NCBI GenBank assembly: GCA_033064195.1
Contig: JARBJD010000128.1
Span: 62,001-126,000 of the forward strand
DNA length: 64,000 bases
Reading direction: 5' to 3'
From: Blattamonas nauphoetae
Taxonomy: Eukaryota > Preaxostyla > Oxymonadida
Below, in pieces: positions 37,801 through 49,585 of the stretch (positions are counted from its first letter, which is position 1; each line of letters begins with the position of its first letter). A program made the position numbers and the translations under genes. The notes under the pieces are model-generated. The model saw only the letters and a program-made list of their open reading frames with translations, searched no databases and had not been told where the DNA came from.

Positions 37801-39462
37801 GACTCTTCGTGACGAAAGGCGACCGATCTGTGTCCTTGAAGCGCTTGATGTCCAGTCGAGTCCGGGATTCTCTAAAACGAGGATCCCTTTTGCTTTAAGC
37901 TCCCTGCCAACAATTGATGCCAGATATTGCTGCCTTTGTCGGATTGAGGGAATTTTTCCTCACGAGGTGCGGCTCAAGGGCGCGAAATGAATCTGTTTGT
38001 AACTTGGTTGATCTGGGTGTTATTTTTCCGGAAAGAGTGTTCGCATCGGTGAAACACCATGCCGACGAAGTGGAATTGGTTATTAGGAAGGTTCTAGCGT
38101 GACCGGAACGTGAGCTTTGAACATCTCCGATTCGTCGAAGATGACCTGTCCACTCCACATAAAAGACTCTCTATTTGCTGAACAATCATCAATGTTTCGC
38201 ATGTTTCCTCCATTGCTGAGGATCTTGTTTGTTCCCATGGCAGCTCAGACCACTTTGATGCTGAATCACGCATGATATGTGTGGGCACTTCTGGAGTCCT
38301 AGCCAATCGAATTCCTGACCGTGTGTGGAGTCAAATAGTATAGAGGTTGTAAAAGTCGATATCTGCCGCACAATTGTTTGGGAATCAATGTCTTGATTCC
38401 ATGGTTCGGATGATGACCCTCGACGTGTGACGCGGCTGTATACACCCCGCTTTCATTTCATAGGTTATGGAGATCGACCCCTAGTCGTTGCTTTCTTGCT
38501 GTATACGGTTAATCTCTCCTCAGATTGAGTCGACATGCGTCTAGGCGTCTCGAATGGTCTAACTCAATATTGTTCTGGCTTGAACGTGTTAAGTGACCCA
38601 GCAGGTGTTTCTGGACACCTCGTACACTGTCAGAGGTGTTGCTTGAGTGAAGGTCTTGGTTTGGAAACTCCGGACCGTTGGAAAAGTTGGGCTGTGCTGA
38701 TGTCGCGAATAAAGGATTGGTCAAGCATAGATCCAACAAAAGGCTAATATTTCAATATCTTAGAAACATTTTTCCTCCTCTACTCATTCATATCAGCAGG
38801 TTTTTCCGCATGTTCGTCATGCCTGGAATCGGACGTTGCGTCCGATAGATAAGTGAACTCCGAAGTGCCGGAGTTGAATGTAAACTTGTTGTTCTTTTCG
38901 TATCTTCAACCCTTCCTCCTTCAAAATGAATCTGAACGCATTTGAGATGAATTGGATGATCATCTTTGTCTTCATCATTTTCACTGCAAGTCCGTCAAAG
39001 AAGGGAGGTTTCGCCCAGGAAGGAGGACGATCCTGGTGAAAGGAGGCATATACATCGTCAGAAGGGAGACTTGTTGATTCTGAAGAATTTTGTGATCAAG
39101 TCTTTGGAAAGCCGCCTGGAAGGTTGTTACTTCGAGCTTTTGCCTCATTGGGGCGAAATAGTGGATTGATAATGAGTGCGAGATAATTGGAGGGCTGGAG
39201 AAACGAGAAACGAGGATTGAACCGGTTGAATCCTCGATTCGTTTGTCATAAAAATGTGAATCGATTCTACGTCTCGTAGGTCACCTACATCTTGTCGGAG
39301 AGCTTCTTGCGGAATTTCGACAAAGAGTAACGTGAAGGAGGAAGGAAATTTCTGAAGTGTTCATAATCATTGTGTTCATCTTGGACCGAATCCCTTACTT
39401 CGGACCACTTCTCAATATCAGAGGGACCGAGGTTTGAACAGCACCTACTGGAAGGGCGGTGC
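34804..39462 (-). mobile_element. DIRS-like retroelement fossil inserted in B2
   Basis: Comparison with B1 fixes the ends: host sequence stops at GCGCAGTCT (34803) and resumes with GTGAAAGAGAAC (39463). About 50 bp inside each end form an inverted repeat (34815-34866 and 39385-39436, containing GGTCCGAAGTAAGGGATTCG and its complement). No target-site duplication is present, as is normal for tyrosine-recombinase elements. An internal complementary region (35123-35198) joins the complements of both outermost ends. Its place near the left edge means the element is inverted relative to B2. Interior reading frames are short and many times interrupted, so this is a decayed, inactive copy. Confidence 0.8.
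35123..35198. repeat. Internal complementary region of the DIRS-like fossil
   Basis: 35123-35145 is the exact complement of the outermost left end (34804-34826). 35146-35198 is the exact complement of the outermost right end (about 39410-39462). The two halves are fused head to tail at 35145/35146. This is the circle-junction template described for DIRS-1-type elements and is the decisive evidence for the family. Confidence 0.85.
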
Positions 39463-40467
39463 GTGAAAGAGAACATGAAATGGTGGCTTCCTGTTGTGAT
39501 TGTTGTGGCGTGCTCTCTTCTTGTTCTGATGCTGATAGTGTTCCTGTGCTGGCGTCGACGAAAGGGAGAAGGGAAGAAGGAAGCGAGTCGGGAGGAGCTG
39601 ACAGAAGAAGAGTACGTTGAGAAGATGGAAGAGGGAGATGAGACGATTGGGCGTGGTGTGATTGAAACGACAGTTCGAGCGATGAAAGACAAGACGCTGA
39701 CAGCAGCGCGACCTGAAACGGATGGGAAGACAGTGAAGGGATTGGAAAGTGGGAAAGTGGGATCGTCTGGATGGTCGGGGAGGGGAGTGATGGATGTGAT
39801 TGAAGTGATTGATTGTGTTCGGTTTGAATCGCATTTTGTTCATCGGGAGAACTCGCTGTACAACCGACTGCATGTTGAGAATCAGCCGCTGTCGAACAAG
39901 CGTGTTCAGGAACAACGACTTGTTTCGGCGCTTGTGAGATTGAAGGAGACGAAGGGATCAGCTTCGGTGTTCTCGAATCTGTCGTCGCACTGGTTGAAGA
40001 TGAACAAAGACGGAGAGATGTGTCTTCTGGTTGAAGGTCAGAAGGGGGTCTCGAAGGGAGAGATGGGAGTGGAGATTGAAGGATGTGGAAAGGAAAGAGT
40101 TGATTTTGAGAGGGAGAAGATGGATGGGCAGCGATGGAGTGCGCCAGAGCAGTTCTTGGAAGAGGGGGAAGAAGAGAAATCAGTGAAGCCAGTGCAGGTG
40201 TCGGTTTTTCGGCTCGGCCTGGTGTTGTGGGAGATCGAGACTGGTCAGATACCGTTTGGGGAGACGGATGCAGTGAACACGTGCCGTCAGTTGAAAGCTG
40301 GGATTGTGCCACCGATGGATGGAGTACAGAATGCGTCGATGAGGGATCTTATCACTCGGTGTCTGTCGGTTGAGGGTGATGACCGACCGACGCTGGAATC
40401 AGTGTCATCGACGCTGAATGGGATTGAGGAAGATGTGACGCCGTGGAAAGACACACTTCTCTTCTGA

Positions 40468-42187
40468 TTGCACTGCATCTCGGCCCTCCTATCACCCTCT
40501 TGCTCTCCCTCACCCATTTATTTCTTCTCTGCTCTGCTGAGCGGAATTCATCCGAGTTTCAATTTCTATCAATTTCGTTTGTATTCTGATCGCCATTCAA
40601 CCCCTCCCTGCATCTCTATCGTATTTATCTCTTGAGTTGTTCAGTTTGTCACACAGATCTCGCCTCGTTGATCTGCTGTGATCACACTCTCGTCACTCCC
40701 ACCAGATGACATTGTTGATTCTCACCATTTTCTTACGTTTCTCATTCATTGCATCACACATTCTTTCTCCGAAATTGCCGCATCTTGATTTATTTGGAGG
40801 GTGACGAGTGTGTCTGGATGGGGGAAACGCCCTCGATCGACTCGCTCTGTCATCTCTACTCACTTCACCGCGCTCACATTGATTGTGCTTGTTGGGATTG
40901 ATTGAGTTTGTTGTTCGATTTTGCGACTGACTCGAATCGTCCCATCGGCCTGCGATGTGGCAGTTTCTTGATTGTGATTGATATCAGAGTTGGGATGGCG
41001 GTTCGTTTTTGTTGTTCTGGTTGACATTCGTGACCAGTTCCAACATGAACGCCACTTCTTGTTTTCATCCCACACACACTTTTGCATGTCACCGCCGCAA
41101 TCATGCGCATATCCCTTCACATCCGAGCACTTCGCGTGTTTTCTTTGGGATTAGGGAGAATTGTGAAAGGCTCGCCGCACATTCTCCCTCTGTCTTCTCT
41201 TGTTTGCATTCGCGCATATCATTTCATCCACTATTTTGATATTTGTTGATTGCACTTTTCTTCCATAATATTAAGTTCAGCCGTTCTACCGGAAAACAAT
41301 AAGTACAGACTGTGCGGAATTGTGATTCAAGAACGGGACTTCCATTCCTGAGGTTCGAAGATAAGTTCCATCTTACCGACGTTGAGAACCAATTCAAAAT
41401 AGTGGATGAAATGATATGCGCGAATGCAAACAAGAGAAGACAGAGGGAGAATGTGCGGCGAGCCTTTCACAATTCTCCCTAATCCCAAAGAAAACACGCG
41501 AAGTGCTCGGATGTGAAGGGATATGCGCATGATTGCGGCGGTGACATGCAAAAGTGCGTGTAGGACGAAAGCAAGAAGTGGCGTTCGTGTTCGAACTGTT
41601 CACGAATGTCAACCAGAACAACAAAAACGAACCGCCATCCCAACTCTGATATCAATCACAATCAAGAAACTGCCACATCGCAGGCCGATGGGACGATTCG
41701 AGTCAGTCGCAAAATCGAACAACAAACTCAATCAATCCCAACAAGCACAACCAATGTGAGCGCGGTGAAGTGAGCAGAGAAGACAGAGCGAGTCGATCGA
41801 GGGCGTTTCCCCCATCCAGACACACTCGTCACACTCCGAACAAATCAAGATGCGGCAATCTCAGGGAATGACCGCGTGAAGTGAGGAACGGAGAGAGAGG
41901 ACGCAGCCTTGAAAAATCAATGTCATCTGGTGGGAATGATGAGAGTGTGATCACAGCAGATCAATGAGGTGAGAGCAGCGTGACATACTGAACAAATAAA
42001 GACACGATCACGAGAAGGAAATAGGGGATGGAGGGATGGTGATTGAAACAGGGAGTGATTGGATGGTGATCGAAGTACATATTGAGAGGAAGATGAGCAG
42101 TCGGACGAATGCCGCTCAAAACAGCAGAGAAGCAAGAAATGTGTGAATGTGATGAAGTGGAGACAACGTGCCAGAGAGTTGTTGCGA
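40468..42187. repeat. Centre of the B2/B3 inverted duplication
   Basis: The 3' flank of B2 (to 41237) and the 3' flank of B3 (from 41397) face each other. The arms meet at ATCATTTCATCCACTATTTT and its complement, leaving a 159-bp unique spacer (41238-41396). Near the spacer the arms are almost identical; farther out, at 41840-42187, the B3 flank has diverged. No gene is seen in the spacer. Confidence 0.85.
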
Positions 42188-45100
42188 TCAGAAGAGAAGT
42201 GTGTCTTTCCACGGCGTCACATCTTCCTCAATCCCATTCAGCGTCGATGACACTGATTCCAGCGTCGGTCGGTCATCACCCTCAACTGACAGACATCGAG
42301 TGATAAGATCCCTCATCGACGCATTCTGTACTCCATCCATCGGTGGCACAATCCCAGCTTTCAACTGACGGCACGTGTTCACTGCATCCGTCTCCCCAAA
42401 CGGTATCTGACCAGTCTCGATCTCCCACAACACCAGGCCGAGCCGAAAAACCGACACCTGCACTGGCTTCACTGATTTCTCTTCTTCCCCCTCTTCCAAG
42501 AACTGCTCTGGCGCACTCCATCGCTGCCCATCCATCTTCTCCCTCTCAAAATCAACTCTTTCCTTTCCACATCCTTCAATCTCCACTCCCATCTCTCCCT
42601 TCGAGACCCCCTTCTGACCTTCAACCAGAAGACACATCTCTCCGTCTTTGTTCATCTTCAACCAGTGCGATGACAGATTCGAGAACACCGAAGCCGATCC
42701 CTTCGTCTCTTTCAATCTCACAAGCACCGAAACAAGACGTTGTTCTTGAAGGCGTTTGTTCGAAAGCGGCTGATTCTCAACGTGCAGTCGGTTGTACAGC
42801 GAGTTCTCCCGATGAACAAAATGCGATTCAAACTGAGCACAATCAATCACTTCAATCACATCCATCCCTCCCCTCCCCGACCATCCAGACGATCCCACTT
42901 TCCCACTTTCCAATCCCTTCACTGTCTTCCCATCCGTTTCAGGTCGCGCTGCTGTCAGCGTCTTGTCTTTCATCGCTCGAACTGTCGTTTCAATCACACC
43001 ACGCCCAATCGTCTCATCTCCCTCTTCCATCTTCTCAACGTACTCTTCTTCTGTCAGCTCCTCCCGACTCGCTTCCTTCTTCCCTTCTCCCTTTCGTCGA
43101 CGCCAGCACAGGAACACTATCAGCATCAGAACAAGAAGAGAGCACGCCACAACAATCACAACAGGAAGCCACCATTTCATGTTCTCTTTCACAGACTGCG
43201 CTCTTCGTTCCACCACACTCTCTTGCATCACAAACCATTCTCCACTTCGTCCATTCAAACCAAACAGCAGACGACCTCGCCATTCCAGTGACGAATCCAG
43301 CAATGACAGTGACGATTGGGAGAGCACAAGCGAGATCGATGTTTCGGTGAAGGAAGTTGTCGAATCCAGATCTAGTTTCACTACTTTCGTCTTTCCCTCT
43401 CCCTTGTTCTTCGACACTTCAAACACTTCCAGAAACAGATCACACGGAATCAGTGTCGATCCAATCAATTCGAGTGTGAAGGCTGTGTTCTTTCGGTCGA
43501 ACGAGGATCTCGATTTCGATGAGAGTGTCGAAACGAAGAAGGGCGAGTCCATATTCACATCAGCTCCAGACAAGATGCAGTCATCGTGCGACAGCCACAG
43601 ATGCGGATGCTTGTCCGACGAGCCATCACCGCCACTCAGACTCCCAATCTTCACCTGTCCTTCCGAAGAGCAGTGAATGTTCCGACGAGCTGACGGGAAT
43701 GAAGAGAGGTTCGGTGAGTTATCGCTGAATGATGACGTGAAGATTGTAAGAGTGCCTCCTTCCATGTTGATCGCTCCCACAGAAAGATCAGAAAACGTCG
43801 ATGAGGTGACAGATGTTGTCGTGTTCACAACAACGAACGCTCCCAACGACCAAGAACACTCGAAGTCCTCCAAATTTGAGTTTACGGAAGAAGACGGAGA
43901 GAGTCCAGTGATCGAACAAGATTCGAGTGTCAGGCGACCATCCACAACGCGAAGAAACACAACTGAAGAAGAGTCCATCAAAACAACATCAACTTCATTC
44001 ATCCACACTCGACTCGACAACACGTCAATCATTCCTTCTCCCTTCTCCTCAGACAACCATTCAGACGAGCCAGACGAGGGAGACACAATCAGTTCCGGTT
44101 TCGTGGAAGGCCCAGATCGAACAACAACTTCATGACTCCATCCAATCACAATCTGATCCTTCAGCGTCGTGTTGTGAACAATCGAGAATGTGCACGATGA
44201 CAATCCAATCCCTCCAACAATCCACCATCCAATCTCAATCGAATGGCAGGGATCACTCAACGTACCACACATCTTGCTTTCCGATCCAGCAGCATCAATG
44301 CACAGCGCGATTTCAGATGGTTTCGCTTCGGTCCGAAATGACAGTTCGTCGAACACAACATCACCATCCTCCTCTGAAAGAGGCGTGATCGACTCGATTG
44401 TGTATGTCTTCGAGTATTCCAGAGTGTTCGTCCATCCAATCGCAAGTGGCCATGACACAGCCGCAGACGAGTTCACAACTGTGATCGACAACAACATCGA
44501 ATCCGAGAGAACGACAGAGTACGACAGTCCAGCAACAAGATCACTCCCACAAAACACAATCACACTGCTCGTGTTCAGACTGTTCCCAAATTCAAACAAC
44601 ACATAATCAAAGCGAGGTGCCATCGGAACACGCGCTGACAATCCAAAATTCACAACATACTTCGACACGTCGCTCGACACAACTTCATAAACACCTCCAA
44701 ACGCCAGATGAGCTTCCGACTCTCCCAATCCAGTTTTGAACACAACAGAGCATTCTGTCGCCGATGAACAGAGGAGATCAGAAGATGATGTCCATCTCGT
44801 CGTTCCATCTGAAAACTCAAGTTGCCCAAGAGAACCAGTCAACGCTCGTCCCGAAAGGATCATCGTCACTTCCGAACGATCCTTGCTCAGAATCCCCGAA
44901 ACCACTTTCTCAATCCGAGGTGATTCAGGATTCGTGTGGAAAATCGTTGAGAGCGACTCGAAGAAGATTGGAGTGGATTCGCGAGTCATCGAGGAGAGCG
45001 AATACGTCGTGTCAAATTCAAGTTGTCCATTCCTTCCTGCTTCATCCTCTAGTGGATACAGAACTGCTGACAAATCCGGAATGCATCCATCTTCATCTGT

Positions 45101-48100
45101 GGTCACTTTCAACGTCTTCTGATGAGGAGTGTCGCCTGGTTTGGGTTGAGAGTTGAGAGTCAGAGTATATTCAGTTTGGGCAAGAAGGGCAGATGAGGTG
45201 AAGGTGAGAGAGATGGTTGATTTCTGAGAGTCAGCAACGAACAATCCGGATGACATGCTGAGGAGTCGTTCTGGTTCGGGCTTCGTTTTGAATGTCAGAC
45301 CAGACACGAACAGAATCGGTTGAGATTTCGAATCCAACACGCTCGTCAAAGTGTAGTTCGTGTTGTACTCCAGATCAGCTCTAAAAAGTGGGAAAAGAGT
45401 TGCTGATCCACTTCCTTCCGTTTCGGACGAGAATGTCACATTCATCCTCTTCTCAGTCGTCGTTCCTGTCTCATTCACCACCAATGTGTATGTCTCCCCT
45501 TCGCTCATCATCAATCCTGACACACAAATCTCCACTTTCTTCTCTTTCTCAGAATATGTAGAAATCCACACATTTGTCAATCGCGTTGGCTCTTCCGGAA
45601 TCTCCAGAGGGGTAGGTGTGTCAAACAGGATGTCTGATGACGAGTCCTTCAACGATGTCAACAAGTATGTTCGATTGAACTCGAACTGACTCTTCTTTTC
45701 CGCCTCTGTCGATCCAACAGGGAACAGAGTCATCACAAAAGGCGACAACGACCCATCAGCTTCCGTCGTCAGGTCCAGTGTTTTGGTGTGAGACACTTCA
45801 CCTTCCAGCGCAGACGATCCAAATTCAAATGTGTAGCAGGTGCAAGGCTCAAGGGAGAATGACGAGAAAGAAAGCGTGATTGTTGATGAGTCTCCATCTG
45901 ATGTCATCGACCCAACCACAATCGATGCAAGTCGACCTGGTTCTGAAGGCGTCGCAAACCAACAATCCGTCCCTTCAATCAGAATCGACTCTGACAATCC
46001 TGTCTTCATCGATCTCACAACATATGTCTGTCCATAAACCAGATCAGCTTCCGACGAAGGATAAAGAGACAGCAGCACCGAGTTGTCTGTCTCCGACGTC
46101 ACTGTCACATTCACTGTCGTCGTCGAATCTGAATTCGATGACGATGGCAACAGAGATGTGGGAGAGAAGGAGAGTGTCATTTCATATTCGACTTTCAGCG
46201 TCAATCTTCGCGACGCCAACTTCAGCATCGTTGAGTTCGGTCCGAAGCTGTTGTCCAGATATGTCGACACCAGACGACCTGGTTCTGATTCCATCACCAC
46301 TGACTGGTCTTCGAAGAAGAGAGACGACAAATTTCCAACTTTCAGGAATGAGCTCACAGAGTACGTCTTCCCAAAATCAAGCTCAGCATCCTCAATCGGG
46401 AACAGACACCCTGATCCTTCCCACCTCCCAGATGACTCGTCAAATTCCATCGGTACCTTCCACGTCTCTTCTCCAGATACACTCAATCCAACTTCATATT
46501 TCGATCCCTCTGACAGTTCTCGTCCAGTCATCCAAAACTCCACATTCTTCACTTCTGCGTCATATCCACCGACAACGAATGAAACCAGTCTCGGCGGTTC
46601 CGCTTTCGTTTTGAATGTCAGACCAGACACGAACAGAATCGGTTGAGATTTCGAATCCAACACGCTCGTCAACGTGTAGTTCGTGTCGTACTCCAAATCA
46701 GCTTCTTTGGTCGTCGAGAACAGAATCGCTGATCCACGTCCTTCTGTTTGAGACGAGAATGTCACATTGATCTTCTTCTCAGTCGTCGTTCCTGTCTCAT
46801 TCACAACAAGCGTGTACCTCTCTCCTTCGCTCATCATCACTCCTGACACACAAATCTCCACTTTCTTGTCTTTCTCAGAATAACCTGAGATCGACACACC
46901 AATCACTCGAGGAGGCTCAGTCGGTGTGGATATGACGAACGATTGAAGAACAGTTGATTGGCTTGAAATTGACGAGACTATTTTTGTCACTTCGTACGTC
47001 GTTCCATATTTCAGATCAGAGAGCGATGGAGGAAACAGTGGCACATTCCACTCGCTCAGTGCAGTGGATGAGGTCGGAACGAGTGTGACTTCTTTCGTGT
47101 GAGTGATCCCACTCGGATCCTGTTCGGTCAGTGTGAGGGTGTACGATTCACCAACCAATCCACTTCCTCTGAACGTCAAAGTCATCCAATCGTCGTCCAC
47201 TTGACGAGTGAACGAGGAGATCTCTGCGACAGGCGAAGGAACGATGAACGAAACTTCAGTGGTGAAGGCAGATGTGAACGATCCATGTGATATTGTGTCG
47301 ATCCAGTAGTCTTCGCCATATTTCAGTTTCGACGCATCTGACGAGGAGAGAGAGATGGGGCCACTCAACTCTGTTCCACTGTTCGTTTGGAGAGAAATCG
47401 TGAATGTCTTGCCATTCTTGTCCTTCACCACAATCGATGAGCTTCCGGTTTTCAGAAACACTCCAGACAACTTCAGAGTCCCTGCCAAGTCACTCGTTAG
47501 TTCTGCTCCAATTTCATCAATTCGGCCGAGAATCTCTTTCCCAGCAATCCCAACACTTCGAACTGAGAAGACCTTTCCGTCTCCCAAAACTGGAAGAACT
47601 CCCTGAGCACCAACGGACACTTCGGTCTTCCCAACATTTGAGGGAGTTGTTGAGCCAAACGGAACATGGATCAGACGAGGAACATTCCCTCCTTCCAACA
47701 GAACTCCCATCGCCCCAACCACAGACGAGGACAGTTCCACATCAACAACACACTTCGATGTCTCCCGTTTCATCGAGAAGCTTGTCACAAACAATCCATT
47801 GTTTGCCACAAGTTGAGAGATCAGTGTTGAATCTGTTTCTCTCGTGTCTGAATTATAAATGTTCGGAGAGCCAGACGTCGAGTCGCAATATTTGATGGAC
47901 GAAGAGTTGAGGACCGCTTTAGTCATGTTGTAATACGCAATGTCAGCCGAACCAGCAATTTTCGCTGAACACTCTCTGAACTGGATCGACGAAAAGGAGA
48001 CTGATGAAACGGTCTGCAGTCCGATCGCCCCTCCATAGTACTGCAGTGATGCACATTTCGAAAAGGTGGAGTTTGTGAGGTGTGCGGGAGAGTTTGTGAA

Positions 48101-49585
48101 ATATGCAGTCGCTGCTCGACCAGTCGCGTTGCAGAGGTGGAAGAAGCACTGAGTGACAGTCGGGACAGACACAAATTTTGCCACAAACGCTGAAGATGTG
48201 CTCCCCAAATTGTTGAAGGTTGATTGACATTCTGTGAACGACGACTGTGACATCGAAAATGCTTTTCGATTTGCCGACGTTCCGAAGAACAGAATGGCAA
48301 CACCATCGTTATTTTCGCCTGTGTTGACACACTTGTGGAAGAAGCATTGTTTGACAGCGAGTGCGGCATTTGTTCCTTTGATGAAAATGGCTGCTCCTCC
48401 AATGTCGCCGCCGGCTGTCGTGAACTTCATGTTGTTGAACGTGCAGAGAGTGAAGGTAACCAATGTGATCGATTGATCACTGTGAACGAAGCGTTGCCCC
48501 TGTGTTCGGTTTTCGTATGAAATTGTCTGGTCAGTGTTGGCTTGGCTCACACACGATGAGAACGACGTGTTCTGGCACAGAAGAGAGCCTCCAACATTCG
48601 GATCCATCATGCTCGTTCCTCGTTGATGGTTCGAACTCTGCGAAATCGAACATCCAACCAAACGCTGATTCACATTAGATCCAAACAGCAATCCACCCGA
48701 ATTTGTTCGAGATGGTGATGATTGACTCGAAATGTTGAACAAGGGGCTGTTGATCAAGTCTGTTTCCATTCCAAGAGAAGGTCGAACGGGATGGTGATAC
48801 GATCCATGTTCAAACAACCCAAACGAGAAGAGTGGACCAGTTCCAGACAGCAGCATCTTCGATTCCAAGGCAACATTCATTCCGACAACTGAAATCCCAT
48901 CAACAGAGTCTGGTGAATCGTCGTTGTTCTGTGTGGGCTGACTGGAGGAAAGTGGGGCTGATGGCCTTGAAACATCAACAAACGGGGCGATCAAGCTCGA
49001 TGTGGAGAGGTGGGTCACGTCGGAAAGATGCACAGTCGAACCCAACTGTTCGGACCACTGTTCCGACTGTTCCGACAAAACGATCACAAACGGAGAATAG
49101 AATCCGTGGGATGTGATCGAACTCCTTGATAATTCCATCGAGGAGCCACAAAGCGAACAGACTCCGTTTCCTTCAGTGTCGCTCTTCAAATCCATTCCAT
49201 CAATCCAAAATGTGCTGTTCGACACATCAAACATGAACTGTGTTGCAAGATCACGCAATTTGTTTGAGTCTGTCGACTGTTCAGTTCGTTGTCTGGATGA
49301 ACCGCGATTCTGCGAGAAATGTGGGGTGTTGACAGTCTCTTCGAGAACGGGGGTGAATGACAGTGTTGTGCGATGCCCTTTCAAGGAAATCATGTCCGAT
49401 CGGATGTGGACCGTGCTCGAGAGAATGGCATCAACTTCGAGATGCAATAATCGGCCAATTCGTGACTCGTTCGGGAGAGAAGTTGTTCGATTGGCATTGC
49501 CACACTCCGAGAAAAACAATGGTTGGATGTGGACTGGATTTTGTGATGTGTAGAGAACGGAGAGGAGAACGAGGCGAATCATCAT
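42188..49585 (-). CDS. B3: intact surface receptor, paralogue of B1
   Basis: 2465 residues, starting MMIRLVLLSVLYTS (signal peptide). Same architecture as B1: beta-helix N-terminus, beta-sandwich-like modules, second beta-helix with the CGTLSDPCHSIEIG cap, membrane span at about 2135-2160 and a pseudokinase tail (QRWSAPEQF at about 2353, then WEIETGQIPFGE and GDDRPTLESV). It is about 93 residues longer than B1, mostly one extra module (PPRLVSFVVGGYDAEVKNVE, about 46270-46590). The tail shares FLCWRRRKGEG, SREELTEEEY and EIEGCGKERVDF with B2 but not with B1, consistent with conversion between the two palindrome arms. No disabling change was seen. Ligand and partners are unknown. Confidence 0.9.
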   Translation of the reverse strand: MMIRLVLLSVLYTSQNPVHIQPLFFSECGNANRTTSLPNESRIGRLLHLEVDAILSSTVHIRSDMISLKGHRTTLSFTPVLEETVNTPHFSQNRGSSRQRTEQSTDSNKLRDLATQFMFDVSNSTFWIDGMDLKSDTEGNGVCSLCGSSMELSRSSITSHGFYSPFVIVLSEQSEQWSEQLGSTVHLSDVTHLSTSSLIAPFVDVSRPSAPLSSSQPTQNNDDSPDSVDGISVVGMNVALESKMLLSGTGPLFSFGLFEHGSYHHPVRPSLGMETDLINSPLFNISSQSSPSRTNSGGLLFGSNVNQRLVGCSISQSSNHQRGTSMMDPNVGGSLLCQNTSFSSCVSQANTDQTISYENRTQGQRFVHSDQSITLVTFTLCTFNNMKFTTAGGDIGGAAIFIKGTNAALAVKQCFFHKCVNTGENNDGVAILFFGTSANRKAFSMSQSSFTECQSTFNNLGSTSSAFVAKFVSVPTVTQCFFHLCNATGRAATAYFTNSPAHLTNSTFSKCASLQYYGGAIGLQTVSSVSFSSIQFRECSAKIAGSADIAYYNMTKAVLNSSSIKYCDSTSGSPNIYNSDTRETDSTLISQLVANNGLFVTSFSMKRETSKCVVDVELSSSVVGAMGVLLEGGNVPRLIHVPFGSTTPSNVGKTEVSVGAQGVLPVLGDGKVFSVRSVGIAGKEILGRIDEIGAELTSDLAGTLKLSGVFLKTGSSSIVVKDKNGKTFTISLQTNSGTELSGPISLSSSDASKLKYGEDYWIDTISHGSFTSAFTTEVSFIVPSPVAEISSFTRQVDDDWMTLTFRGSGLVGESYTLTLTEQDPSGITHTKEVTLVPTSSTALSEWNVPLFPPSLSDLKYGTTYEVTKIVSSISSQSTVLQSFVISTPTEPPRVIGVSISGYSEKDKKVEICVSGVMMSEGERYTLVVNETGTTTEKKINVTFSSQTEGRGSAILFSTTKEADLEYDTNYTLTSVLDSKSQPILFVSGLTFKTKAEPPRLVSFVVGGYDAEVKNVEFWMTGRELSEGSKYEVGLSVSGEETWKVPMEFDESSGRWEGSGCLFPIEDAELDFGKTYSVSSFLKVGNLSSLFFEDQSVVMESEPGRLVSTYLDNSFGPNSTMLKLASRRLTLKVEYEMTLSFSPTSLLPSSSNSDSTTTVNVTVTSETDNSVLLSLYPSSEADLVYGQTYVVRSMKTGLSESILIEGTDCWFATPSEPGRLASIVVGSMTSDGDSSTITLSFSSFSLEPCTCYTFEFGSSALEGEVSHTKTLDLTTEADGSLSPFVMTLFPVGSTEAEKKSQFEFNRTYLLTSLKDSSSDILFDTPTPLEIPEEPTRLTNVWISTYSEKEKKVEICVSGLMMSEGETYTLVVNETGTTTEKRMNVTFSSETEGSGSATLFPLFRADLEYNTNYTLTSVLDSKSQPILFVSGLTFKTKPEPERLLSMSSGLFVADSQKSTISLTFTSSALLAQTEYTLTLNSQPKPGDTPHQKTLKVTTDEDGCIPDLSAVLYPLEDEAGRNGQLEFDTTYSLSSMTRESTPIFFESLSTIFHTNPESPRIEKVVSGILSKDRSEVTMILSGRALTGSLGQLEFSDGTTRWTSSSDLLCSSATECSVVFKTGLGESEAHLAFGGVYEVVSSDVSKYVVNFGLSARVPMAPRFDYVLFEFGNSLNTSSVIVFCGSDLVAGLSYSVVLSDSMLLSITVVNSSAAVSWPLAIGWTNTLEYSKTYTIESITPLSEEDGDVVFDELSFRTEAKPSEIALCIDAAGSESKMCGTLSDPCHSIEIGWWIVGGIGLSSCTFSIVHNTTLKDQIVIGWSHEVVVRSGPSTKPELIVSPSSGSSEWLSEEKGEGMIDVLSSRVWMNEVDVVLMDSSSVVFLRVVDGRLTLESCSITGLSPSSSVNSNLEDFECSWSLGAFVVVNTTTSVTSSTFSDLSVGAINMEGGTLTIFTSSFSDNSPNLSSFPSARRNIHCSSEGQVKIGSLSGGDGSSDKHPHLWLSHDDCILSGADVNMDSPFFVSTLSSKSRSSFDRKNTAFTLELIGSTLIPCDLFLEVFEVSKNKGEGKTKVVKLDLDSTTSFTETSISLVLSQSSLSLLDSSLEWRGRLLFGLNGRSGEWFVMQESVVERRAQSVKENMKWWLPVVIVVACSLLVLMLIVFLCWRRRKGEGKKEASREELTEEEYVEKMEEGDETIGRGVIETTVRAMKDKTLTAARPETDGKTVKGLESGKVGSSGWSGRGGMDVIEVIDCAQFESHFVHRENSLYNRLHVENQPLSNKRLQEQRLVSVLVRLKETKGSASVFSNLSSHWLKMNKDGEMCLLVEGQKGVSKGEMGVEIEGCGKERVDFEREKMDGQRWSAPEQFLEEGEEEKSVKPVQVSVFRLGLVLWEIETGQIPFGETDAVNTCRQLKAGIVPPMDGVQNASMRDLITRCLSVEGDDRPTLESVSSTLNGIEEDVTPWKDTLLF

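Larger units (their letters stand above)
28416..40467 (+). pseudogene. B2: broken copy of the B-type receptor, split by a DIRS-like insertion
   Basis: Collinear with B1 and B3 from the signal peptide (MMIRLILLSILYTS) to the pseudokinase tail ending WKDTLLF. A Trp codon has become TAG at 29577, a Leu codon has become TAG at 34125, and two bases are lost just after, shifting the frame for 34129-34803. At 34803/34804 a 4.7-kb DIRS-like element interrupts the gene immediately before the membrane span; the tail resumes at 39463. B2 has one beta-sandwich module more than B1 (about 31400-31700), as does B3. The long central frame is otherwise intact, so loss of function is fairly recent. Confidence 0.85.

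Noticed and set aside
35240-39360. Host genes in short frames of this interval
   Set aside because: The interval lies within the DIRS-like insertion and its frames are short and scattered; none has a recognisable host domain.
42343-43350. 335-residue plus-strand frame opposite the pseudokinase tail of B3
   Set aside because: Antisense shadow of B3; the sense frame carries the conserved motifs, this one is low-complexity Ser/Pro.
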